DNA of 37,558 nt from 2-12-FULL-41-16 sp964390625 (GTDB taxonomy: Bacteria; Patescibacteriota; Patescibacteriia; Magasanikbacterales; UBA922). The stretch covers positions 1-37,558 of the forward strand of contig CAYMID010000006.1 in the NCBI GenBank assembly GCA_964390625.1, read 5' to 3'. Each line of letters starts with the position of its first letter. Within the stretch, counting starts at the first letter, position 1. The notes beneath the pieces were generated by a model. The model saw only the letters and a list, made by a program, of their open reading frames with translations. It was not told the origin of the DNA and ran no database searches. A program made the position numbers and the translations under genes. Positions 1 through 5,913 of this stretch are shown piece after piece.

Positions 1-2
1 AT

Positions 3-746
3 ATGAAATTCCAAACTGCCATTACCCATATTACCCCCGCGGGCGAACGGATTCGCGGCTATGAATTGGCCGAATTAGCCCAACAAAACAGCTTTGCCAA
101 GTCAATTTGGCTACTTTTGCGTGGTGAGTTACCAAACCAGGCCGAGGCCAAATTGTTCAGTGCCCTTTTAACCATGGCCATTGACCATGGCCCTGGTACT
201 GCCTCTGGGCAGGTTACGCGCATTGCTGCCTCGGCTAAAACTTCGGTCCAGGCGGCTGTGGCCGCTGGTTTATTGGCGATGGGTGAACGTCATGCCGCCG
301 CTTTGGAGAGTGCGGCGAGATTTTTTCTTGAGCATAAGGACACAAGTGATGTGGCTGGTTTAGTTAAAGAATTAAAAGATAAAAAAGTCCGTATCCCTGG
401 TTTTGGTCATGCCGTTTTAACCGAAGATAAACGTAGCACATTTTTATTAAGCATGGCGCGTGAATTGCAGTTGCATGGACCGCACGCTGCATTTGCGGAA
501 AAAGTTGGCGTAGAATTAAATGCCATTTCGAGCAAACCATTACCATTAAATATCGACGGTGCTATGGCCGCGATTTTACTAGATCTCGGTTTTGCGCCGC
601 AGGCCTTAACTGGCGTATTTATTATTGCGCGCGTGCCAGGCCTAGTTGCGCAAGCGACCGAGGAAATGACCAATGATGTCGGTTTGCGACGCCTAGCCGA
701 AGATCAAATTGAATACACTGGTCCAGCCCCACGCCAGCTCGGGTAA
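3..746 (+). CDS. citryl-CoA lyase / citrate synthase-fold protein
   Basis: This 247-residue protein has the citrate synthase fold in the short form typical of citryl-CoA lyases; full citrate synthases are about 370-430 residues. The N-terminus carries the usual RGYELAELA and LLLRGELP motifs. The three expected active-site positions are visible: His62 in IDHG, His136 in GFGHAV and Asp185 in NIDGAMAAILLDLGF. The family cleaves or forms citryl-CoA (acetyl-CoA plus oxaloacetate), but the direction and true substrate cannot be read from sequence, and no other TCA-cycle gene lies in the window. The window begins two bases before the ATG, so an upstream start cannot be excluded, but residue 1 matches where family members begin. 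The stop is one base before the next gene's ATG, so the two are probably co-transcribed. Confidence 0.8.
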   Translation: MKFQTAITHITPAGERIRGYELAELAQQNSFAKSIWLLLRGELPNQAEAKLFSALLTMAIDHGPGTASGQVTRIAASAKTSVQAAVAAGLLAMGERHAAALESAARFFLEHKDTSDVAGLVKELKDKKVRIPGFGHAVLTEDKRSTFLLSMARELQLHGPHAAFAEKVGVELNAISSKPLPLNIDGAMAAILLDLGFAPQALTGVFIIARVPGLVAQATEEMTNDVGLRRLAEDQIEYTGPAPRQLG

Positions 747-747
747 T

Positions 748-2013
748 ATGGAGGTGATTGTTGATTTGCACATTCACTCCAAGTATTCGCGCGCTTGCTC
801 ATCTAATTTGGTGTTGCCGGTGATTGCTAAAACCTGTGAACAGCGCGGGATTGGTCTGGTGGCGACTGGTGATTTTACCCATCCGGGCTGGTTTAAGCAT
901 CTCACAGAAAATTTGCGTGAGACCAGTGAAGGCATATATCAATTGGCTGATGGTTCGTCGCCGACGCGGTTTATTGTTGGTACCGAAGTGGCGTCAATTA
1001 AAAAACACAAAGACAAGTTGCGACGCGTGCACCATTTGCTGTTTGCGCCGAATTTGGCAGTGGCGGCGCAGTTCAACCAAAAATTAGTTGATCGCGGTTT
1101 AAACATTCGTGCTGATGGCCGACCAATTCTTGGGCTCACCTCCAAAGAAATATTGGAGCTAATGCTCGAAATTGACGAGCGTATGTTGATGGTGCCAGCG
1201 CATGCCTGGACACCGTGGTTTGGAATTTTTGGTTCAAAGGGTGGTTACAATACGCTCGAGGAAGCGTATGATGAACTTACACCACATGTTCGCGCCATCG
1301 AAACGGGCCTATCCAGCGATCCGCTCATGAATTGGCGCGTGCCCGCGGTTGATGGTCTTACGCTCATTTCCAATTCAGACGCGCACAGCCCACAAAAACT
1401 CGGCCGCGAGGCTAACGTGTTTGCATTTGAGCATGAGTCCGACATTTCATATTCGGAAATACGGCGTATTATTCAAACGGGTGACCGTGCTAAATTTTTG
1501 CGCACCATCGAATTTTATCCTGAAGAGGGTAAATATCATTACGACGGTCATGCGGCGTGCCAATTTTCGTGTCCACCAACTGAAACTAAAAAATATGGCG
1601 GCCTGTGTCCCAAGTGTGGCAAGCCCTTGATTATTGGGGTTATGAATCGTACCGAAGAATTGTCGGCCCGTAGCGAAGCCGAAGCGCGCGCACTGGACCG
1701 CATTCCGTTTCAAAGTGTAGTGCCATTGCCCGAAATTATTGCCGATGTACTTGGTGTTGGTGTGAGTAGCAAAAAAGTGGTGACGCAATACAATACTCTG
1801 CTAGAATCCCTTGGATCTGAATTTGAAATTTTGTTAAAAATTCCGTTTGAAAAAATTGCCAAGGCGAGTACACTGGAAATTGCGCGCGCAGTGGAGCGTA
1901 TGCGTAGTGGCAATATCACTATTACGCCTGGATATGATGGGGTTTTTGGTAAAGTGCACGTGTTTACCGACAACGAACAGCGTCGTAATCGCCAAGAAAC
2001 ACTGGAGCTATAA
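748..2013 (+). CDS. EndoQ-like PHP-domain DNA endonuclease
   Basis: This 421-residue protein has an N-terminal PHP metal-dependent phosphoesterase domain: DLHIHSKYSRACS near residue 7, TGDFTHPGW near 40, AHAWTPWF near 150 and SNSDAHS near 208. A four-cysteine zinc-ribbon-like element follows (CQFSC and CPKCGK, about residues 270-295), then a helical C-terminal part. This order and length match endonuclease Q, which nicks DNA 5' of deaminated bases (uracil, hypoxanthine, xanthine) and abasic sites in archaea and some bacteria. Homologues are often misannotated as UvrD helicase, but no helicase motif is present. I chose ATG 748, one base after the previous stop, because it starts just before the PHP motif; a TTG at 709 would overlap the upstream gene. 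Activity is inferred from the family. Confidence 0.82.
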   Translation: MEVIVDLHIHSKYSRACSSNLVLPVIAKTCEQRGIGLVATGDFTHPGWFKHLTENLRETSEGIYQLADGSSPTRFIVGTEVASIKKHKDKLRRVHHLLFAPNLAVAAQFNQKLVDRGLNIRADGRPILGLTSKEILELMLEIDERMLMVPAHAWTPWFGIFGSKGGYNTLEEAYDELTPHVRAIETGLSSDPLMNWRVPAVDGLTLISNSDAHSPQKLGREANVFAFEHESDISYSEIRRIIQTGDRAKFLRTIEFYPEEGKYHYDGHAACQFSCPPTETKKYGGLCPKCGKPLIIGVMNRTEELSARSEAEARALDRIPFQSVVPLPEIIADVLGVGVSSKKVVTQYNTLLESLGSEFEILLKIPFEKIAKASTLEIARAVERMRSGNITITPGYDGVFGKVHVFTDNEQRRNRQETLEL

Positions 2014-2025
2014 TCTTGTGGTAAT

Positions 2026-2053
2026 AAAAAATCCGACCGAAGTCGGATTTTTT
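2026..2053. terminator. bidirectional intrinsic terminator
   Basis: The inverted repeat AAATCCGAC-CGAA-GTCGGATTT is followed by a T-run on the plus strand and preceded by an A-run. It can therefore end both the EndoQ-like transcript and the convergent histone-like transcript. Confidence 0.85.
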
Positions 2054-2067
2054 GTGTCTAAGAAAAA

Positions 2068-2226
2068 TTATTTCTTAGCAGCGCGACGGCGCTTTGGAGC
2101 AGCCTTGCGAGCTGGGCGCTTTGCGGCTTTACGCTTTGGAGCAGCCTTGCGAGCTGGGCGCTTTGCGGCTTTACGCTTTGGAGCAGCCTTACGCTTAGCG
2201 GCTGGCTTTCTTTTGGCAACTGCCAT
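2068..2226 (-). CDS. histone H1-like Lys/Arg/Ala-rich nucleoid protein
   Basis: This is a 52-residue, almost purely basic protein beginning MAVAKRKPAAKRK and built from 14-residue tandem units resembling KAAKRPARKAAPKR. Composition is Lys, Arg, Ala and Pro with no acidic residue, like the tails of eukaryotic histone H1 and the bacterial H1-like proteins (Chlamydia Hc, HU-fused PAKKA tails). It most likely binds DNA or RNA non-specifically and is disordered when free. ATG 2226 is chosen because the 16 residues gained from an upstream start at 2274 do not resemble the repeat protein. No Shine-Dalgarno motif is visible. The gene is monocistronic, with a shared terminator downstream. The family name is a compositional call, not a homology call. 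Confidence 0.75.
   Translation of the reverse strand: MAVAKRKPAAKRKAAPKRKAAKRPARKAAPKRKAAKRPARKAAPKRRRAAKK
2092..2190 (-). repeat. 42-bp tandem repeat inside the H1-like gene
   Basis: Two identical consecutive 42-bp units (2092-2133 and 2134-2175) are followed by a 15-bp partial third copy. Each unit encodes 14 residues, so gain or loss of a unit keeps the frame and only changes protein length. The DNA-level identity between copies suggests recent duplication. Confidence 0.9.
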
Positions 2227-2336
2227 AAGATTCAGATTAATGATTGGCGCAAATTTGATGGGACCATGGTACACACCAAATGGTATTGCGCGAGTTGGAG
2301 AGTTTACACGACAAGCATTGGCGTAAACATCTCAGG

Positions 2337-2353
2337 CTGCGTGTAACACGCAG
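2337..2353. promoter_or_regulatory. 17-bp perfect palindrome upstream of the H1-like gene
   Basis: CTGCGTGTAACACGCAG has perfect 8-bp arms around one central base. It lies in the predicted leader of the H1-like gene, about 12-28 bases after the predicted start of transcription and 111 bp before the ATG. No T-run follows on either strand, so it is not an intrinsic terminator. It could be a repressor operator or an mRNA hairpin; the binding factor is unknown. Confidence 0.5.
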
Positions 2354-2371
2354 TGTTCGACCTTTGTGTGT

Positions 2372-2400
2372 AGTATAAATTGTTTTGCGCAAAATGAAAA
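2372..2400 (-). promoter_or_regulatory. possible promoter of the H1-like gene
   Basis: Read on the minus strand, TTTTCA and TATACT are separated by 17 bp. The -10 is good and the -35 is moderate. The predicted start near 2365 would give a leader of about 139 bases that contains the 17-bp palindrome. Confidence 0.4.
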
Positions 2401-2436
2401 TAGTTTTTTGTGCAAACCTGTGTATAACTTTTGTGG

Positions 2437-2470
2437 TAAAAAAAATTTGCAAAATATTTTTTTGCAAATT
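2437..2470 (-). terminator. terminator after tRNA-Arg
   Basis: On the minus strand, AATTTGCAAA and TTTGCAAATT form a 10-bp AT-rich stem with a 7-base loop, followed by about eight T. It starts two bases after the tRNA-Arg discriminator base and probably ends the tRNA-Ile/HD/tRNA-Arg transcript. Confidence 0.7.
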
Positions 2471-2471
2471 G

Positions 2472-2543
2472 TGCTCCCGCCAGGAGTCGAACCTGGATTT
2501 CCGGCTTCGGAGGCCAGTGTCATATCCATTAGACGACGGGAGC
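2472..2543 (-). tRNA. tRNA-Arg(CCG)
   Basis: The cloverleaf is complete: acceptor GCTCCCG/CGGGAGC, anticodon stem CTGGC/GCCGG with loop CTCCGAA giving anticodon CCG, and T arm CCAGG-TTCGACT-CCTGG. The discriminator is A and CCA is not encoded. It reads CGG arginine codons. The 5' end is 9 bp after the stop of the HD-domain gene and no separate promoter fits between them, so it is probably processed from that transcript. Confidence 0.95.
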
Positions 2544-2552
2544 GTGTAAATT

Positions 2553-3266
2553 TTATTTTTCTAACAATTCATTGGTAATTGTATCCATGCGCGCATATAT
2601 TTTTTTGGTCCATGGTACAGAAAATTTTTTTTCATGCCATTGCCGCACCGCATCAGTGCGCATCCAGGTGACCACTTCGCGTAAAGCCTTTAAAAATAAG
2701 GGTAAAGCCGCGTTGTTTTTTACAATTGCATGCCGTGTTAGTAAATTGTAATTTATTAAAAAGCGGTAACTCCACTGATGTAAACGACTGGAAGAAACAA
2801 GAGCGTGAATTTTTTCTAAACGTGCCGTTGATAAAATATCGATTTTGTCTGCATCGGTCAAGAGCGTCAACAACAAACGAGTGCGTGGTCGTAATAACCA
2901 CTTAAATAAATTGCCTGTACCAAAACTGTGGCAAAAAATTAAGCGTGTCGATATACCAGCTACACTACCAAACAAACGCAAGCGAATTGTTTCGCGCCAC
3001 AACATGAGAGCGGATAGCAAATCATCAAAGAAAATCATGAATACAAATGACGAGCGCTGTAATACTGTGCGACCAACATCATGCCACCAGGCTGCCAAAA
3101 TTACGGCTTCGGTTTCGTCAGAGGTTAATTGCAAAGTATGAGCGCACAGCTCGACTGTGGCCGCAACGCTAGCCGCGTGGTGGTATCCATGAATCGGGTC
3201 GGCCGAATTACGCATGCGTTTGGCTGCGTAGTCAACTAGAATCTGTACTTTTGGCGAATAATGCAT
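2553..3266 (-). CDS. HD-domain metal-dependent phosphohydrolase
   Basis: This 237-residue protein has the metal-binding pattern of the HD superfamily: histidines in HGYHH (26-30), the HD doublet in WWHDVG (62-63) and aspartates in LTDADKIDIL (138-140). The first half resembles small stand-alone HD hydrolases; the C-terminal 90 residues are helical and basic, without a recognisable second domain. The family hydrolyses phosphate esters of nucleotides or related compounds, and the substrate here is unknown. ATG 3266 is chosen because the longer frame runs back through tRNA-Ile; it begins only five bases after the tRNA's 3' end, so the mRNA is probably released by tRNA processing and would have a leader of about five bases. 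No Shine-Dalgarno motif is present. Confidence 0.75.
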   Translation of the reverse strand: MHYSPKVQILVDYAAKRMRNSADPIHGYHHAASVAATVELCAHTLQLTSDETEAVILAAWWHDVGRTVLQRSSFVFMIFFDDLLSALMLWRETIRLRLFGSVAGISTRLIFCHSFGTGNLFKWLLRPRTRLLLTLLTDADKIDILSTARLEKIHALVSSSRLHQWSYRFLINYNLLTRHAIVKNNAALPLFLKALREVVTWMRTDAVRQWHEKKFSVPWTKKIYARMDTITNELLEK

Positions 3267-3271
3267 AGATG

Positions 3272-3344
3272 TGGGCCAGGGTGGAATCGAACCACCGACC
3301 GCGTCGTTATAAGCGACGTGCTCTAACCCCTGAGCTACTGGCCC
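3272..3344 (-). tRNA. tRNA-Ile(UAU)
   Basis: All arms pair: acceptor GGGCCAG/CTGGCCC, D arm GCTC/GAGC, anticodon stem CGTCG/CGACG with loop CTTATAA giving anticodon TAT, T arm GGTGG-TTCGATT-CCACC. The discriminator is A and CCA is not encoded. Anticodon UAU reads AUA directly. Most bacteria instead use a CAU tRNA modified to lysidine by TilS, so this is an unusual isoacceptor. It has its own promoter just upstream and leads the HD gene and tRNA-Arg. Confidence 0.93.
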
Positions 3345-3356
3345 GTGATACCCTAC

Positions 3357-3385
3357 AGTATACTCTGGTGACGAGGCCGAGTCTA
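3357..3385 (-). promoter_or_regulatory. promoter of tRNA-Ile/HD/tRNA-Arg
   Basis: On the minus strand TAGACT and TATACT are 17 bp apart, placing the transcription start about 5 bases before the tRNA. It is back to back with the rluD-family promoter. Confidence 0.6.
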
Positions 3386-3396
3386 CCATGAACGGC

Positions 3397-3424
3397 TTGC
3401 TTTTTCAAGATATTCAGGTATAAT
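3397..3424 (+). promoter_or_regulatory. promoter of the RluD-family gene
   Basis: TTGCTT and TATAAT are 16 bp apart. The -10 ends only 10 bases before the ATG at 3435, so the mRNA would start about 3-4 bases before the start codon, close to leaderless. Confidence 0.65.
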
Positions 3425-3434
3425 CCGCTCAATT

Positions 3435-4433
3435 ATGTCTGTCACACCCCAAACCCACCGTGTTACCGAAACCGAATCTGGCGAGCGCCTAGACGTTATT
3501 TTGGCGTCAGTAGCGGCTACCACCCGCGCTCAAATTCAGGGCTTAATTAAGCGCGGCTTAGTGATGATAAACGACAAAACCCCTAAAAAGGCCGGGGATA
3601 TGCTCAAGACCGGGGATGTTATCACCTGGCGCAACGAGCCAAAGGCCGTGGCGGTGGCCGAGGTTGCCGTCGAAGTGGTTGTGCCAGATCCTGTGGTGGT
3701 GGCCGAGACAAATAAATATTTGGTGCTCGAAAAACCAGCTGGTTTGGTGGTTCACCCACCAGTCGAAAGCACGAACAAACTTGAAATTACAAATTCTGCC
3801 ACCTTGTCTGGCTGGTTGTTGCGCACATACCCCAAGTTGTGGCGTGTGGGCGAGTATCCAAATCGTCCAGGCATGGTCCACCGTTTGGACAAAGACACTT
3901 CGGGTTTGATGGTGGTGGCCAAAACACAGGCTGCGTTTGAAAATCTAAAACAGCAATTTAAAGATCGTAGTGTCGAAAAACACTACTGGGCGTTGGTTCA
4001 TGGTGTGCCAGCGCGTGAGCACGAATTGCTTGATTTTCCAATTGACCGTGGTCATGATGGGCGCATGGTCGCGCGGCCAGTTATCAAAGAAGTTAATTTG
4101 CGCAATGTTTCGGCTTTGCAGCCTGGTCGCAGTGCTTTAACTGAGTTTGTTATTGCTAAACAGTGGGTCAATCACACCCTTTTGAATGTACGTTTGCACA
4201 CTGGTCGCACACACCAAATCCGCGTACACATGTTTGCCTATGGGCACCCTGTGGTTGGCGATGCGCTTTATTATCAAAAGCAATATCAAAACGCAACCAA
4301 AAAGTTTCCGTGTCCGCGTTTATTTTTGCACGCCTACGAACTATCGTTTACTGAACCAGGTACCAAGCAGCGGGTAACCTTTACCAGTGATTTGCCTGCG
4401 GATTTAACTGCGTATTTAACCACGTTACCGTAA
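3435..4433 (+). CDS. RluA/RluD-family 23S rRNA pseudouridine synthase
   Basis: This 332-residue protein has an N-terminal S4 RNA-binding domain (about residues 15-70) and a RluA-type pseudouridine synthase domain. The catalytic motif HRLDKDTSGL is at 149-158 with Asp152 as the nucleophile, and the conserved GRTHQIRVH lies near 256. The family isomerises specific uridines in large-subunit rRNA (RluD: helix 69) or tRNA; domain order and length fit RluD, but the exact target cannot be read. A Val-rich linker at about 70-90 joins the domains. gmk begins three bases after the stop. There is no Shine-Dalgarno motif and the promoter lies only 10 bases upstream. Confidence 0.88.
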   Translation: MSVTPQTHRVTETESGERLDVILASVAATTRAQIQGLIKRGLVMINDKTPKKAGDMLKTGDVITWRNEPKAVAVAEVAVEVVVPDPVVVAETNKYLVLEKPAGLVVHPPVESTNKLEITNSATLSGWLLRTYPKLWRVGEYPNRPGMVHRLDKDTSGLMVVAKTQAAFENLKQQFKDRSVEKHYWALVHGVPAREHELLDFPIDRGHDGRMVARPVIKEVNLRNVSALQPGRSALTEFVIAKQWVNHTLLNVRLHTGRTHQIRVHMFAYGHPVVGDALYYQKQYQNATKKFPCPRLFLHAYELSFTEPGTKQRVTFTSDLPADLTAYLTTLP

Positions 4434-4436
4434 ATT

Positions 4437-5006
4437 ATGTCCGGACTTTTGGTAATTATTTCTGCACCATCGGGTGGGGGTAAGACAACGGTGATCAGTC
4501 GTTTGCTGGAAGAATTACCAAGTGCAGCTCGGCTTGTCACCACGACCACTCGTTTGCCACGTCCGGGAGAATCTGATGGAGTCGATTATCATTTTATCAC
4601 TCGCGGTACGTTTCAAAACAAAATCCAAAAGGGCGACTTTGTGGAGTGGGTGGAGTTTGCTGGAGCTTTTTACGGGACTGATCGGCATGAGGTTGAACAA
4701 CTTTTGGTCGAAAATCAATTTGTCTTTGCAAATGTGGATGTGCGTGGAAAAGACAGTCTTGTGGCGGCTGGGTTCCCATGCTTATCGATTTTTCTAATGC
4801 CCGAGAGTGAAGAGATTCTCCGAGCCCGTTTGGCTCGCCGCCCCCGTGCGACCGAAGCCTATATCGCTAGTCGCCTAGCCAGGGCAGCGGCCGAGGTGGC
4901 GGTGGCCCCCACTTTTGACTACCAGGTAGTGAACCGAGAAGGACAGTTGGCCGAGACATTAGCCCAAATCCAGGAGATTCTTGACAAATCTACCGAAACG
5001 CGCTAA
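4437..5006 (+). CDS. gmk: guanylate kinase
   Basis: This 189-residue enzyme phosphorylates GMP to GDP with ATP and feeds GTP synthesis. The P-loop APSGGGKTT is at residues 10-18. The GMP-binding segment follows (TTTRLPRPGESDGVDYHF, near 37-54), then the lid region (RARLARRPRATEAYIASRL) with the arginines that contact ATP, and the ending VVNREGQLAETL is typical. Length matches bacterial Gmk (about 190-205). It sits three bases after the pseudouridine synthase gene, and its last codons carry the rplS promoter. Confidence 0.93.
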   Translation: MSGLLVIISAPSGGGKTTVISRLLEELPSAARLVTTTTRLPRPGESDGVDYHFITRGTFQNKIQKGDFVEWVEFAGAFYGTDRHEVEQLLVENQFVFANVDVRGKDSLVAAGFPCLSIFLMPESEEILRARLARRPRATEAYIASRLARAAAEVAVAPTFDYQVVNREGQLAETLAQIQEILDKSTETR

Positions 5007-5009
5007 AAT
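4981..5009 (+). promoter_or_regulatory. strong promoter of rplS
   Basis: TTGACA and TAAAAT are separated by 17 bp. The -10 overlaps the gmk stop codon. Transcription would start near 5016, giving a leader of about 57 bases that contains a small GTTGG/CCAAC hairpin. Confidence 0.8.
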
Positions 5010-5072
5010 GGCCCCATTATTACCCCTTGCGACGTTGGCTTTTGGTCCAACCTCTCCCTTAAGCATATCTAT

Positions 5073-5414
5073 ATGGAAGATATCCGTAATGACCTCAAAC
5101 CAGGCATGATCGTGCGCGTGCACCAGAAAATTAAGGAAACTAACACCAAAGGCGAAGAAAAAGAACGTATTCAGATTTTCGAAGGTATTGTTCTCTCACT
5201 TAAGCATGGTAGTCAGGCTGGTGCAACCGTAACTGTGCGCAAAATTAGCGAAGGCGTCGGTGTGGAAAAAATCTTCCCAATCCACACTCCAGTTGTTGAT
5301 AAGATTGAACTGGTTCGCCAGATGCGTGTTCGCCAGGCTCGTCCATTGTACCTCCGTACGTACAAGAAGAAATTAAAGGAAGTAAAATCAGCCAAGGCCG
5401 AAGCCAAAGCGTAA
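5073..5414 (+). CDS. rplS: 50S ribosomal protein bL19
   Basis: This 113-residue protein matches bL19 throughout: PGMIVRVHQKIKE near the start, IQIFEGIVLSLKHG, TVTVRKISEGVGVEKIFPIHTP and the YLRTYKKKLKEVK tail. It sits at the 30S-50S interface (intersubunit bridges). The last dozen residues are Lys/Ala-rich. It has its own consensus promoter at the gmk end and a terminator downstream. No Shine-Dalgarno motif is present upstream of ATG 5073. In many bacteria rplS follows rimM-trmD, but not here. Confidence 0.96.
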   Translation: MEDIRNDLKPGMIVRVHQKIKETNTKGEEKERIQIFEGIVLSLKHGSQAGATVTVRKISEGVGVEKIFPIHTPVVDKIELVRQMRVRQARPLYLRTYKKKLKEVKSAKAEAKA

Positions 5415-5426
5415 TATTAAAAATAA

Positions 5427-5458
5427 AAATCCCTCGTCTAATTGGCGGGGGATTTTTT
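5427..5458. terminator. bidirectional terminator between rplS and a membrane protein gene
   Basis: AAATCCCTCG and CGGGGGATTT form a 10-bp stem (one G-T pair), with T-runs on both strands. It serves rplS on the plus strand and the uvrA-side operon on the minus strand. Confidence 0.85.
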
Positions 5459-5474
5459 ATTTGGTATCTAAAAT

Positions 5475-5897
5475 TTAGAAGCTGGTATCAGAAAATATTC
5501 CATTTGGTCCTTGTACTCCTTTGAGTAAAATAGCAAATGAACCAAACGGTGTAAGGCGTACGATGTCAATTAGAAATGTGATTATAAATAAAGCAAGGAA
5601 GATCAATCCGATTTGCTTTGCTAGAGATACATTTTTGCTTTTTATTTTTTTGTTAGCAAAGTTCATTGAATATATGAATACAAACAAGCCGATAGGTATC
5701 AATATTGCCGGAGCAGCAAGGTACATGATCGATGATAAAAGACCAAATGGTACAAATAGGCCCACTATTCGAGCGATGATGCTTAAAATTCCACCAATGA
5801 GGCCGTCAATTTTGTAAGAAACCGGTAGCATCACAACATAAAAAATCGTGGTAACCACCCACCAAAACCAAATTGAACCGAGCATTTTTTCTTTCAT
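5475..5897 (-). CDS. hypothetical four-helix membrane protein
   Basis: This 140-residue protein is not recognised. It has about four hydrophobic helices (near residues 8-28, 33-55, 58-80 and 92-112), a short basic loop (NKKIKSKN) between the third and fourth, and a polar C-terminal tail. There is no signal peptide cleavage site, catalytic motif or Cys cluster. It begins 16 bp after the uvrA stop and ends before a bidirectional terminator, so it is the last gene of the dsbA-uvrA run. A second Met at codon 5 (5885) is an alternative start. Its base composition is more AT-rich than its neighbours. Confidence 0.6.
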   Translation of the reverse strand: MKEKMLGSIWFWWVVTTIFYVVMLPVSYKIDGLIGGILSIIARIVGLFVPFGLLSSIMYLAAPAILIPIGLFVFIYSMNFANKKIKSKNVSLAKQIGLIFLALFIITFLIDIVRLTPFGSFAILLKGVQGPNGIFSDTSF

Positions 5898-5913
5898 ACA
5901 AAAATGAAAAGAA

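Noticed and set aside
709..747. TTG start giving the EndoQ-like protein 13 more residues
   Set aside because: It overlaps the upstream gene's 3' end and ATG 748, one base after that stop, starts just before the PHP motif; one-base spacing is the rule in this genome.
2092..2190. 42-bp repeats as a CRISPR-like array
   Set aside because: Units are directly adjacent without spacers and lie in frame inside an open reading frame for a Lys/Ala-rich protein.
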